From assembly GCA_021209875.1 (NCBI GenBank), contig JAGYVD010000008.1, positions 372,001 to 436,000 on the forward strand: DNA of 64,000 nt. The letters run 5' to 3'. Under the pieces are notes generated by a model. The model did not search any database. It saw nothing but the letters and a program-made list of their open reading frames with translations, and had not been told where the DNA came from. The position numbers and the translations under genes were made by a program. This stretch comes from Rosellinia necatrix. Its lineage: Eukaryota; Ascomycota; Sordariomycetes; Xylariales; Xylariaceae. Numbering within the stretch: position 1 is the first letter of the stretch; every line of letters begins with the position of its first letter. Below are positions 25,386 through 38,865 of the stretch, piece by piece.

Positions 25386-28077
25386 ATAGTTTAAAATTTT
25401 TTAAAGTTATATATTAATAAACGCTTGCTTTTAAACTAGTTTTACTTTTAAATTAAACAGCAGGACTTTTTATTAAAAGATTTTTTATTTAATTTAAAAA
25501 GCTATGAAATGCTTTAATTTTAAATTTATTTATAAGCAGTAAAAAACTTTTATAATATTTAGCTTTTTATGTTAAGTAGCTTTTTTAATATTAAAAGCTG
25601 TGTTTTATAAGTTTAAAGCTAATATAATTTAATTTTTTAAATATTAATTCATTTAGCGATAATTTATATAAAAACGTTGTTTTTTTAAATAAAGCTTTAA
25701 TATAAATAAAACTAATGCAGCGTTTAACTATATGCTAAGTTTTATAAAATTTTGTTATAAAAATTAGTCGATAATTTTTTTTTTAAAAAATAAATACTGT
25801 ATTAATATTTTATATTTTAAAAGTCTAGCTGCTGGCGGGTTATTTATTAGTTTTAATATAACGTTATAGCTTAACTAGCGTAAAAATTTTTTTTTTAAAA
25901 AAAGCTTTTTAAATAAGCTAGTTTTAAAAATATTAATTTATCAACTTTTTTAATATGTTTAAAGTTTTTATTTTTAAAAAAATATTAGTTTTTATTTTTA
26001 TTTTTTTATAAAAGCTTAGTTTAAACAGATTTATTTAAAAATATTATTTTAATGCTATTTTAAAGAAGTTTTTTATAATATAAATAAAAGTTTTTTTATT
26101 AATATAAATATATTAAATAGTTTATATTTTTTTTAATGTTTTTATTTTAAATTGTTTTAAATTTGCTATAAAATAGTTTTAATCACAGCTTTATTTTTTA
26201 GCTGTTAATTATTAAATCGTTTGAAAATTTTAATCTTTTAATATATTTGTTTAATTTTTTAATTTTTTTTTTTAGCGTTATTTTAAAAATAGAAAAAAAG
26301 TTAAAAGTTTTTAAAAATTAAATAATAGCTAATAAATATTTAGCTATAGCTTTTATAGTTTTAAACTAAATAATTAAATTGTTTATATAGTTTAAATAAA
26401 GTTTTGTTTTTATTTATTATAAACGAATTATTACTTTATTTTAAAATTAATTATTTAAAAGTTTTATTTGTAAATGGTTACTTATTAATTTTAAAATAGT
26501 TTTTAGTTTATAATTGGTTTATTTAACAACTTGTTTGTAATAGTTTAAAAAATTAACAGTTTTTTTTTTTTAATTTTAGCTTTTAATTATTTTTAAACTT
26601 AAATAGTAAATTTTATATTTATTATTAAAACTAGTTATGCTTTAATATTATATAATATTAAAGTTTTAATGCTTATTTTGTTTATTTAAATTTAAATTTT
26701 TATAAAACAATATTAAATTTTTAAAGCTATAAACTTTAGTTAAAATAAATTATTAAACTATTTTAAAAGCTTTAAAATTTTTATTTATTTTTAAATTAAA
26801 ACTATTAATAATAATAGTATTAAAAATAACTTAAGTTAAAACAACTTTTTTAAATCAGTTTTTTAGTATAACTTGTTTTATTAAACGTTTTTAAAAATAA
26901 TTTTAGCTAATATAATTATAAATATTATATTTAAAACAAGTATTTTTTTTATATATGTTTTAATTTTTTTTAAAAAAATTTTTTGTTTAAATAAGTTATA
27001 ATAATTTTTTTATTTTATTAAAAGTTATTATAATTTTTTAAAGCTACATTAAATTATTTTTTAAAAGCCGGCGTTTTTAATAAGCTTTTAAGCTAAAAAG
27101 CTGCTATAGTTACTGTTTTAAAAATCTTTTATATAAAATATAAAAACTTTTAGTTTAAAATAATAACAAATAGTTAAAGTTTAAAAAATATGTTTTTATA
27201 AAATTATTTTATAAATATTTATAAAAGTTTCTGCTTTTAGATTAAACTTTAAAATTTAATTAAAAAGTTGTTAAAATTTGTGCTGTTATAAAAACAATAA
27301 TTTTTAATTTTTTTTAGCACGGATTTTAATTTAAATTATAATAATAAATAGTTAAAACTTAAATTATTTTTATTATCCTTAAAAATAAACCGGCGGTTAA
27401 ACTATATTATGTTTTCAAAAATTTTTTAACATGAATTTTTATCATATTAATTAAATATTTTATATAGTTTTTTTTAGTACAAAAAACAGTATTATTTTTT
27501 TTAAATTTATTCGCTATCGTTTAAAACTAAGTATTAAATTTGTTTTATTAATTAATAAAAATTTTTAACATTAAAGCTTAGTTTTTCATTTTATTTTTAT
27601 AGTCTGGATTAATTCTGTTAAAAAAAAAAGCAAATTTAAACTAAGCCGCTTGCTTAATAAGTTAAAACTATATACTTTTAAAAGTATTAATTATAATTAA
27701 TTTTTATTTAAACAAATATTTTAGTTAAATTATTTATTTAAATATTTAATTTTGTTTTTATAGCTTAAAAAGTAGCTAAAATTATTTATTAATTTTATGT
27801 TAAACAACCATGTTTTATTGTTGTTTAAAAACATTAATCTTTATAGTTTAAATTTAATAAAAAACAGTTTTTGCTTTTTAACTAAAAAATAATAAATAGT
27901 TTAATAAAACGTAAAAATTATTATATACGTTATTTTTTATTTATAATCTAATATTTTAAGTTTTTATATTTAAAGTTTATTAATTTATTTATTACTAACT
28001 ATACTAAACAAAAAAAAATTAAAAAAGTTTTATAATTTTATTTATCGTTTAGCAGTAAAAAATTTTTTTTAAAATAA

Positions 28078-28514
28078 TATTACGATTAATAGTTAAAACA
28101 TAAAAGCTTTTATATTAATATTATAAACAATAATTTTCAAACATAAAAAAAAAAAAAAAACTAAATAAAAGCTAGGTAAAAAGCTAGTAATTTACATTAG
28201 CTTTTTGCTGCAGCTAAAGCAGCATAAAATTATATGTCTACTGTATTTACTATAGTTTGCTTATATTAAGTTTGTTTATTTATTGTTTATTAATATAGTT
28301 AATAAATGCAGATAAATAAAGTCCTACTAACATAATACTTAGTAGTATAATAAAATAAATATAATAAATAACCGGTTAAGCAGCAGTGTAATAAATAGCT
28401 TTAGCAGGTATATATATTAACTAGTGCCGCTAGCACTTGTATGCAGGGTAAGTCTTACAGGGTAGGTCGTCTTATCGAGGGGTGAGCAGACCAGGTTATC
28501 TCTGGGTCGTAACA
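28078..28514 (-). repeat. Family E 5' LTR
   Basis: This 437-bp partner of 22,011-22,447 shows a clear gradient. The left (inner) end is decayed, the middle is intermediate, and the last ~100 bp are intact up to GGGTCGTAACA. A near-palindrome AGTGCCGCTAGCACT lies near 28,420. Confidence 0.92.
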
Positions 28515-28519
28515 AATAA

Positions 28520-31500
28520 TAGCAACTGGCGCTAAGTAATAGCGCAAATCCACAACAGTATAAAATTAAAAATCAAACAGTTTTTAAAACTATTTTCTCA
28601 AGATTAGCAAATAAAAGAATATATATTTAAAATCAAAAAAGTTAAAAAAAATTTACAAAACTTAACTAAAAAAATAATTAGCAGACAAAAAAATACAGCG
28701 TACTTTGCATAATTAATAATTTTTAATACTTAAAAACAGATATATTAACTTAAGTCCTTTTTTAAAAACAATTGCTATTTTAGAAACTAATTAAAAAATC
28801 GCTTGCGCGACCAATTAAAAAAACAGTACTAAAGAAATAATAGCAAAAATTAATAATGTTGTAATAGCAGTAAATATAATTATAATAATTAATATAATTA
28901 AAACAAATAAAACAACTAATTACCCAGCTTTTTAAAAAACGTAAAATCTTCAAAACTATAACTCTAATAAAAATAATTAATAGTTAAAAATTATAATTAA
29001 TATAGCAGATATAATTATAATAATAAAAATTATATTAATAATTAGAACAATTAAGTTTATTTTTTAAAAAACTAATAAAAATTAATTAAACTATTACTTA
29101 TTAAAGAATAAAAAAATAATATATTTAAAACGTCGCACTAGCTAGTAACAAACCTGACATGTTATTAATGCTATAAAAAGTTTATTATTAGTAATAAAAG
29201 ATCTAGCACCTGCGTAAATACAAACTTAATATCCGCTTTAAAAAAATTAAATACATCGTTTTTATTTAATTTAAAAAAACATATATATAAATATTATACC
29301 ATATTAATATTATTTTATAATTGATTTTTAAATATTTATAATATTATAAACAAGCTAAAGAAAAACAATAAAAAATGCAACAGCATATTTTAAGCAAAAA
29401 ACTAAACAAATAAAAACTGCTAACTATTTATAAAATACTAAAAAAATAAAATATATTAAAAAAGCTTTTATATATAATATAAAAAAAAATAAAAAAAACG
29501 TACGTTATAACTAGTTATAATTTAAAACATAAAACTTTAAAATAAATAATAAAATAAAAGTATATGCTGACCTAGGCGTAAATATAATATATATTAGTAA
29601 AGCTTTTTTAAATATTTTAAAATATATAATAAAAAAATAACGCAGATTTTTTTAAAATATTATATTAAAGCTGATTAAGTTTAAAAAATAAGCTAAGTTT
29701 TTGTTTATTTATAAAAAACTAATAATAAAAAAACTAATAAAATAGAACTTCTATAAAAAAGCTAGGTAATAAAAAATTAAAATTTAAGCTGTTTTTAAAA
29801 ATAACTTTTTTTTATATAAAGTAATTATAAAGTATAAAACTAATATAATTTAATTTTTAACTTTAAATAAGTTTTAATTAAAATTTAATATGTAAGCTTA
29901 AAAATATAAATATTTAAAAAATTAATAAATAAAAATAAAATAAACTTTAAAAAAAAAAAAGCATATATAATTATTAAAAATAAAACTCTGCTTACCGACT
30001 GTAATTTTAGTTGTTTTATATTAAAACGACTCTAGCAGCTATAAATATAACTATTAATATAAAAATATTATATGTTATATTAATAATTAACGCGTTTAAA
30101 AAACGCGTTATAATTATTAAAAGTGTTAAAATAAACATAATATAAAAAAATAAAAATCAGGGCTATTTTATTATAATTATAAAAAAAGCTTTAAATATAT
30201 TAATAGTTGCTGCTGCAGCTATAATTGCTAATATAAATAATAACGTAAAGCTATTTTTTAATAATACCCCTTATATTTGCAAAAAAAAAAGCCTTTTATA
30301 AATATTTAATTAAGTTAAAATATTAATATATATAAATATATAGTTTAAAATAATTTAAATAATTACAGCAGTAGCAATAGATAATATATTTTTGTATAAC
30401 ATGCTAACATTAAACAAGATTGCCGATTTTATAAAAGCCTACCCGGCTATATTTTTTTTTAAAACGCCGCTTATAAATGCTATAAAAACTATAATAAGCC
30501 TTTTTAAACAAAAAATAAAAGCATATTAATACTAAAAATAACATGTTTTAAAATTTTTAAAATTATATTTATATTGAAAATTAAACAACTTATAAACATA
30601 CTAAAAATAATTATTTCTATAGGCATATATATATAAGCCGAAAAAACATTTTTAGCTAAAAAATTTAAAAAAATAACTAAACCTTTTAATATTTAGCAAA
30701 ACAAAAAAAAAGTTAATATATTAATTAAATAACAATTAAAAGCTTTTTTTATAAAAAGTTGATAAAACTAAAGCATTAAGCTTAGGAGTTATATATATTT
30801 ATTTAATTATAAAAATATAAATTTTTTAATAAATTTTGTAATAACTTTTATAAAAAAACTTATAAAATAAGTTAATAAACTAACTTTGTTTGCATATTTT
30901 ATATTTATAACATAAAATTAATATTAAATAAAATAGAACTTTTAAATATAATAATATAAAAAACTAAAAAATATAAATTTAAAGAATTTGATATAATAGC
31001 TATGTTAAACGATTATATATTATTATTATAAGCAAAAATAATTAAATTTTTAAAAAAACATTTTATAACTATTATTAATATAATAACGTTTTTTATTAGT
31101 TTTTAATATATTTAAGCTTTAAAACCGGTTTATAATAATAAGCTTAAAAAATAAAAAATATTATATCGCCGTAATAAGATTCTATAATTTTTAGTTTATA
31201 TATAACGTTATATAAACAATTTTTTAAAATATATTAAAAATACTATAAAGTATTTATAAATAATATAATAATATTTTTAAACATTGCTAAACAGTATAAA
31301 AACATTTAAAAACTATATTTAAACTATTTAAAAATAAATATATAATTATATTATTAATAAAATCTTTTATTAGCTATTTTTAATAAATTTATTTAAATTT
31401 AAAATAAACATGTTTAAAATAGCAACATTAAAAAGCTATAGAGCAGCAATTTATAACTTAGCTTTTTTAAATTAATTAAAAGCTTTTAAATAATATATAA

Positions 31501-31580
31501 ACGTAATAAAACTTTTATATAACTTGATTTTATATTATATAAAGCTAATTAAACGGCTGCAAAAAAAAAAGCCGCTTTGC
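28520..31580. other. Decayed A/T-rich DNA with a short preserved edge
   Basis: The first ~40 bp beyond the family E target duplication (to about 28,555) keep normal composition, including TGGCGCTAAG and CCACAACA. They may be the end of an older repeat that family E entered. The remainder is decayed with no readable gene. A weak retroelement-like frame near 31,000-31,300 on the plus strand could not be confirmed. Confidence 0.5.
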
Positions 31581-31582
31581 TA

Positions 31583-31712
31583 CGGTTGGTGCAATAGCGG
31601 CCACTATCCACTAGGCCAACCCCCGGTAAAAGGAACGTAGAATTCCAAGCTGGCAGTTGGAACCCTTAGTGGACTATATAGCCTACGGAAGGTGGGTCTG
31701 GTGCACCAACCG
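31583..31712. mobile_element. MITE, 130 bp, with 11-bp inverted repeats and TA target duplication
   Basis: CGGTTGGTGCA at the left end is the exact reverse complement of TGCACCAACCG at the right end, and both are bordered by TA (31,581-31,582 and 31,713-31,714). Counting the TA, the inverted repeat is a perfect 13 bp. TA duplication plus short terminal inverted repeats is typical of non-autonomous Tc1/mariner-type elements. The interior also folds imperfectly (CCACTA facing TAGTGG). It is undecayed in a fully decayed neighbourhood. On the minus strand TGGCCTAGTGG fits the tRNA A-box consensus, but no correctly placed B box follows. Confidence 0.85.
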
Positions 31713-31714
31713 TA

Positions 31715-34040
31715 ATTCGCTTTATTAGCTAAAAATAAACAAATAAAACATATTAAAACAAAAAAACTAAATAAACATAAAACGTATCTAAAAACTAAAG
31801 ATTATAAACTAACCGTTTTAAAAATAATTTTATTTAAAAATATATAAAATATTATAAATAAAAATCTATTTTATTTTTTATAACTTATATAAAAATTGTT
31901 TTTATAAATTAATAAATTAATATAAAAAGTTTTAAAATAAAAATTTTTATTTAAAGCTAAAAATATATAAAAACTAAAAAATAATCTTTAATATTAATAT
32001 TTAATTAATAATATATTTAAATAAATTATTAGCTAATATAAAATTAACCTATAAACTTTTAAAACTAGAAATAATATAGTTAATTTAAACAGTTAAAAGC
32101 TGTATATAATAATATAATCTAATAAAAAACTAGTAGATATATTAATAAACTATTTAGCTATTGAAAATATCGTTAAAAAAACAACTTTAAAAACTGCTGC
32201 TCTTAAACATGTTAATTATAAACTAATTAATTTATTTATTTATTTATTTATTATAATATAAACTATATATATATTATTTATTAAATAAGCTAAACTATAT
32301 ATTAAACGTTTAAAAATCAAATAAAAAACTAGTAAAAATAAACAATAAAGTCGTGCTAAACATAATATAAAAAAATTAAAAGCTGCGTTTAATATATTTA
32401 TATTAAAAATAATTATAAATAAAACTTTAAAAAAAAAATTTTCAGCAGCATATGTAAAAAACCGTAAATATATACAAATATTAAAAAACCTGTAAACATT
32501 TTAAAAAAAAAAGCAATAAAAACGTTGTGGTTTATTTTAAGCCTAAGTATTTTTTTAATATTATTATAAACAGACTAATATATAATATATATATAAATAT
32601 AAAACGTTTATATATTCTGATCAGCATAATTAAAAATTTTTCAAATAAATATATAATAAGAAATAGCATTATAATAGCTAATAAATAATATAAATATTAA
32701 AACTATTTATAATAACTAATTAAATATAAATAAGAAAAAATTATATTAAATATTATAATATATATAATTTAAACCAAACTAATAAATAACTACTAATAAA
32801 AAACTAAAATTGATTAAATTTAAAAACTTATTATTTATATATATTATACATATAAAATTGATTTTAGTATTTTTAAAAATTAAATTTAAAAGTATTTTTA
32901 ACAGCTAAACAAAAAAACTATATTTTAATATATATAACGTTATAATAATAGTTTTATGTTTTATTTTAAAACATATATTATTAATTTTAAATATAAACAA
33001 TATATAGCAGCAAAATAAAGCATTGTTTTAATTAAATAATTTTATTAATTTATTAAAACATTTTTAAAAAATTATTTTTAATAAAAACTAAAGTTTATAT
33101 TTAACTTTTAATAAAATATATAAAAGTTATTTAATATTAAGCTAATAATAACAGCTATATATTATTTATAAAAAACAGCTTATTAAAACATAAAAACTAA
33201 ATAATTAAAATAATAATATAATATTATATATTTATTAAATTTAAAACAGATTAAATAAATATTATATTTTTTATAATAAAATTTAAACGTTATATATAAT
33301 AATATTATATATTTAATTTTTATAAACAGTTATTTAAGTTTAAAAGGCTTAATATATTAAAAATATTAATTAATTTTAATAATATTAAAAATTTTTAAAT
33401 ATATGTTTTTTACAAGCCTTTATATTAAAACCTTTATTTCGCAATAAATTTTGTTTAAGCTATAATAAAACAAATTTATAACGTTAAATATTATTTATTA
33501 AAATTTAATAAAAAAATCAAGTTTATTTACGCTCATATAAAAATATTATTTATTTAATTAATTATTAAAAAATATTTTTAAAAAAATTAGAACTTTAAAC
33601 GGTTAAACAAAAATAAAAACCTAGCTTATAAATTCAATTTTTTAATAATTTTATATTTATTTAATAATTTTATAAAATATACATATATAACTTTTAAAAA
33701 CCTAACTTTTTAAATAATAAATACTGCTCTTTAAATTTATTAAAACAAAATAAAGTTTTAATAAAAAAAATATATATAAAATAAAAATTGTTTTTAAATA
33801 TTATTTTAATTAAAAATATAACAGCTTTAATTATTGTATTAAATAAAAATAAAATTATAAAAATAATTAATAAATAATAAAAAGCAACTTTAATATAGTA
33901 AAAAGCTTATTAAAAAATATTAAAACTAATATGATTTACGTTTTATTATATAAATAAACGTTAAAAAAAAAGCCGACCGTAATAAATTATATAATAAACT
34001 CTGCTAAAATTAACAGAACTTTTTAATCAGCGCGGCTTTT
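31715..34040. other. Decayed A/T-rich DNA, nothing identifiable
   Basis: Stops occur in every frame and there are no terminal repeats. It is probably old transposon sequence. Confidence 0.55.
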
Positions 34041-34243
34041 TAATACGCGCATATAAAAAAAACGCTTATATAAGCCTTTTGTTTAAAATATTATAGCTTA
34101 TAGCTACAGGCATAACTTAATTAGGCCTAGCTTTATATATATAAGCTTTAGCCCACACCTAAATAAAACTTTAGCTTAGCCTAAATTTACTAGTTTTTTA
34201 ATTTTTATAATACATATTTTACACCCCTATGGTGCACCTCTTA
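34041..34243 (+). repeat. Family D LTR, strongly decayed copy
   Basis: This is the third 203-bp family D copy. Both ends keep recognisable words (TAATACGCGC at the start, GTGCACCTCTTA at the end) and the middle is converted to A/T. No target duplication is visible. Confidence 0.8.
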
Positions 34244-34474
34244 ATAATATATATTTTTCTTTTTTAATTTATTAAAAAATTATAAATATAGTTATATATT
34301 AATACTAAATAAAACAAAAACTTAGTTATAATCTTAAAAACATTAAAAAAATATTAACTAATAAAACTATAATCTTAGATTTAATAAAAAAAAACACTAA
34401 AAACAAAATGCTACAGCAAATATTTATAAAAACGTGCTGCTAAAAAAAAAAAACGCCTTTGTTTTTTACTAATT

Positions 34475-34722
34475 GTTGCACCAGTCACAAATAAGAAGTC
34501 GATGCTCCAACAATAAGTGATGTATTGTACGAAAAATCTACAGATGGGAAAGGAAAGAGTGAGTGGAAGGAATTAGCACACTAGAATTCTGGCTAAGTGT
34601 GTGTGGGGTGGGTCCAGTCTGTGTGCGCTACAGCTGGTCTATGCGTGCCAGTTGACAACAGGTGTACGGATGACCCGCGGGTGCCGCGCATGCCACGGTT
34701 GAAGGGCCAGTCATCCGTAACT
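34475..34722 (+). repeat. Family B short interspersed element, copy 2
   Basis: This copy is 248 bp and almost undecayed, running from GTTGCACCAGTC to CATCCGTAACT. It is homologous to 18,169-18,422 and 51,061-51,306. Flanks do not give a clean duplication here. Confidence 0.8.
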
Positions 34723-34916
34723 ATAATAATTTAATATAATTAATAAAAAAATAAATGTTTATATAAATTAGATTTTTTTTATTAGTTATATATTTTTTAT
34801 TGTTAAAATCTTTGTATTTTAGGTCAAACATACTAATATTATTTTATTCAATTTTATATGTGCTTTGTTTTATTTTAGCTGCTTTGTTTAATATAAATTA
34901 TTTTTGTTAGCTTAAC

Positions 34917-35182
34917 TGTCATGACCCACAGCCATGATGGCCCTGATTAGCTGCACGAATAAGTGGCCTGGCGGCCCCTGATTGGTTTCCCCGGCTAAAT
35001 AGGTACAAAAGGAGGTGGTAAATGTAGTAGGCCAGTTATATAATAAATAGCTAGTAGTATATACAAGTAAGATTTCTGGCCGTCGGCCCTATATATAGTT
35101 TTTTTTTTTAACATTAGTTTTTTTTTTTAATATATAAGTATAGTTGGGCTCCGCTTTAACTGCTGCTATTATAGCTATTATA
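34917..35182 (+). repeat. Family F 5' LTR
   Basis: This 266-bp LTR has an intact outer start (TGTCATGACCCACAGCC) and a decayed inner end (GCTATTATA for GCCATTACA). It carries about 20 bp absent from the 3' LTR. Confidence 0.9.
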
Positions 35183-38100
35183 AAACTAAAGTTTATTTTT
35201 TATTATTTAAAAAAACGTTAAATTTTTTTAATTAATTAAATAATTAATTAACTAATTAATTTATTAAAACATTATAATAAAAAAAAATAATTTAATTTTT
35301 TTAGCAGAAGCTAAACAATAAATACGTTTTAAAAAAAACAACTTAAATAAACTAGCTTTATATAATAATATTTAATATAACTATTATAAATTTTAGCGCT
35401 AGTTTTTAAAGTTTATAAAATTATTAACATAAGCTAACAATATTAATATAGCTAGGCGCTTTAATTAAAAAAATAAAAGCTATAATAAAAACAGAAAAGC
35501 AAAAAAACAAACTTATTAATACTTTTATATTAAAATTATATTATTAGCAGTAATAACTAAAACATATATATAACTAGCTTTTATAAAACTTTATAAAAAC
35601 TTTATAAAATAAATAAAAACTAACGCTGTTTATTTTATTATAAATAAACAAGCAAAAATAGCTTTTATAGTAATAATAAATAAAAAAAAACGCGCGTTTT
35701 TTTTATAAAACAGCTTTATAAACTTTTAATAGTTTATAAAACTAGTTTAAAACTATTTTAAAAATATATATTATAAGTTTAAATACTGCTTTTTATTTAT
35801 AAGCGCTATTTAAAATATTTTAAAAATATTGCTAACATAATTAATAATATTAATAATAATTTTACGTAAATAATATATTAAATAAATTAATTCGGCTTAA
35901 AAGCAAAAAATTAAAGCTGATTTAAATTAAGCTTTAATTAAAACTAACAAAAAATTAAATTTTAAAAACTAAATTATTATAATATTTATTTAATTACGCA
36001 GACCTAATAGTTGCTTAAAATTATTTTAAAACCTGACTTAAAACTTTAAACTTATAATATATTAAAAAAATTTAAAATTAATTTTAAAGCAGCCAAACTT
36101 TTATATTTATAAATAAAAACTAACAAAAATAAGTTAAAAATAAAGTTTAAATATTCGTTTATACTTTTATAAAGCAAACTTATTAAAAATAACAACTATT
36201 TTTAATATAAATTAGAAAAAATTAATTATATCGCTAGTTATATAAAAAGCAAAGCTTTTGAAAATTTTATACTATTTATTATTAATAACTATAATAAACT
36301 AATATTAAAAATTAATTAAAAATACTAAACTATTTATTTTTATTTTATAATAATTTTAATAAATATAAAAAAACTAAAATTAAAGCCTAAAATTTAAAAC
36401 TAACAATAAACAATAAGTTTATTTTATTTTATATTAAGTTTGCTTGTTAAACTAGCACAGTAAAAATTAACTTAAAAAACTTTAAATAAAACATATATAG
36501 CAAGTTGTTTAAACGTTTAAATAAACTTTATATAAACAAACTATATAACAATATAATAAACTTTTCTATTTATTATAAATATATGCAGTTATATAATTAT
36601 TAACAGCAGAAAAACTTTATTTAAAATAAAGCTTTAAAACAAAAGCAAAATATAAAAAAAAACCAAAAACTAGAAAAAGTTTTAACTATAGCTGCTAAAA
36701 ATAGTCTCCGACAAGAAAATATTTACTAATTACGGCATAATAACAAAAAAATAACAGCTATTAAACAAATAAAAAACAGAATAAAAATTTATATTAAATT
36801 AAAACTGGACTAATTTAAAATATTTATTTTAAAAACAAATATTTTATTTATTATAAATAAAAATATTATAGCCATAATTGCTTTTATAAAAACAACTTTA
36901 ACTAACTAAATAATATATGCGTTAATATTATTTTTATAAAAACTATAAAACAGACTATATAAAAAAATAGATATAAATAAAAAAAAAAAAAAAAACAGCT
37001 TAAAATAACTAGACTTTTTTTAAGCAAAAATATTAGCATTTAATATAATATAATATAAAAAGATTTTATTTAATTTTTTAAAAAATATATTAAAAAAAAC
37101 CTGTTTTTTATAAATTATACTGTAGTAAACAATAAACTTATATTATTTATTAAAGCTTTAGCTAATATAAGAGCAGACGTATATATTTTAATTAATATAA
37201 CTTTTACTGTATAAATAATAAAATATTTAAAACTTAAAACTATAACAGGTTTTAAACCAGCTATTATTGCTAAATACAACAATAATTTAACTTAATAAAT
37301 AGACTTAGCTTTAAAATTATATTTTAAAATACAAAAAACCGTGCAAAAACTTTTTAATAATTATTAATATAAAATATAACGTAATTATTAAAAAAATATT
37401 ATAATTATTATAATATATTAATAAATTTTTGCATAAACAACTTTTATTTTTAAACAACTAAAAACTTAAATACTAGGTTTTAAAATTTTAATAAATAAAA
37501 CAGAAAACCTGTTAAAATATTCTAAACATTAAAAAAATATTGCTTAAAAAAAAAACTAATAAACTAAAAAAATTAAAAATATAAAAATAATTAATTTAGT
37601 TAAATGCAGCAAAAAAAAATTATAAGCTTAAAATATTTTAAACTAAATATAGCAAAAAATTACTTAGCTAAAAGCTATACCGACTACTAAAAATATAAGC
37701 TTAAAAAGTTTTTATTTTTTTAAAATTATTTTAATATAAGTTTTAAAACTTTAAAACCAGCGGATATTTTAAGCAAAAAATAAAACTATATAAAAAATAT
37801 ATAAAATAAAAGAAATATTAAACTAAAAAGCTGAACTAGCTTTTAAAATAATAAAAACTAGGCTTAAAATAGAAACTCTGCTAAAAAAAAACGCCTAAAA
37901 TTTTTATTAACTTTAATAAAATGCTATTAAATAATATAAATATTAACTAATAAAAATTATAACTATTAAAGCTATAGTTTTTAATATAATATTATAATAA
38001 AATAATATAATATATTACAGCATAACTACGCTGTATAAAATTAATAAAATAATAAGTAATAAACAATAGAAAATTTAAAATAAGCTGTTATTTTAAAACA

Positions 38101-38680
38101 AAATAAAATTAAAAAAAAACTTGCAACAGATCGTTTTAAAAGCTTATTATAAATATTTAAATATTTTTTTAAAAGCTGCTTTAAACAACCTGTTTTTATA
38201 TAAGCTAGAAATAAATTACTGCTTAATTTTAAATTAAAACTTAAAAATATTAAAATATAGTTTGTTTTATAGAATATTATTTAAAAAAGCTGAGACCTGC
38301 TAATAATATATTTATAACAACTTGGCGAAAAAATTTATAAAGTTTACGCTAGCTTTTTAAACTGCTTTTATATTATTTATATAAAAAAATAACAGATCGT
38401 TATATTTATACGTTAATTATAAAAAATTAAACGTTTTAATATAAAAAAATTAATACTTGTTGCTATTAATTAAAAAAACACTAGCTTATATAATATAAGC
38501 TAAAATATTTATTAAAATTAATATTAAATAAGCATTTTATTATATTTATATTATAAAAAAAAATTAAAAATTAACCGTTTTTTAAACGCGATATAAAGCT
38601 TATTAGTTTAAAATACTGCTTTTTAAATTAATTAACAGGCGAGCGACTTTTTAAAAATATATTAACGATATATTATAAAA

Positions 38681-38865
38681 ATACCTGGATATTTTTATAT
38701 AGCTTATATTAATAATATTTTAATTTATTTAAATAATAAACTAAAACATTAACACTATATAAATAAAATATTACTATGTTTTAAAAAACAGGATTATAAG
38801 CCGACTTAAAAAATATAAGTTTTATATAAAAAACTAAGTTTTTAAGTTTATTATTAAAATTAAAA
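38681..38865 (+). pseudogene. Reverse transcriptase remnant of family F (gypsy type)
   Basis: In the plus frame starting at 38,702 the sequence reads A-Y-I-N-N-I-L-I-Y. This is the Y-I-D-D box of Ty3/gypsy reverse transcriptase with both Asp codons now AAT, as G-to-A change at GAT would give. Reading on, a cysteine-containing segment and basic residues fit the region after the catalytic box, interrupted by TAA/TAG codons. The placement, about halfway between the LTRs, suits a gag-pol element. It is non-functional. Confidence 0.75.

Larger units (their letters stand above)
22011..28514 (-). mobile_element. Family E complete Ty3/gypsy LTR retrotransposon
   Basis: Two LTRs of identical length, 437 bp (22,011-22,447 and 28,078-28,514), bound a 6,504-bp element. 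It is flanked by perfect 5-bp duplications AATAA (22,006-22,010 and 28,515-28,519). LTR ends are TGTTACGA...TCGTAACA. A pyrimidine run directly after the left LTR reads as a polypurine tract on the minus strand, and a decayed gypsy-type reverse transcriptase is readable on the minus strand near 25.2-25.4 kb. Both indicate minus orientation. A family A repeat (23,111-23,470) is nested inside and is much less decayed than its host, so it is probably younger or was spared. Confidence 0.93.

Noticed and set aside
31000..31400. Possible gypsy reverse transcriptase remnant on the plus strand
   Set aside because: A hydrophobic pattern with Y-I-N-N could be read, but downstream segments did not match the family convincingly in any frame.
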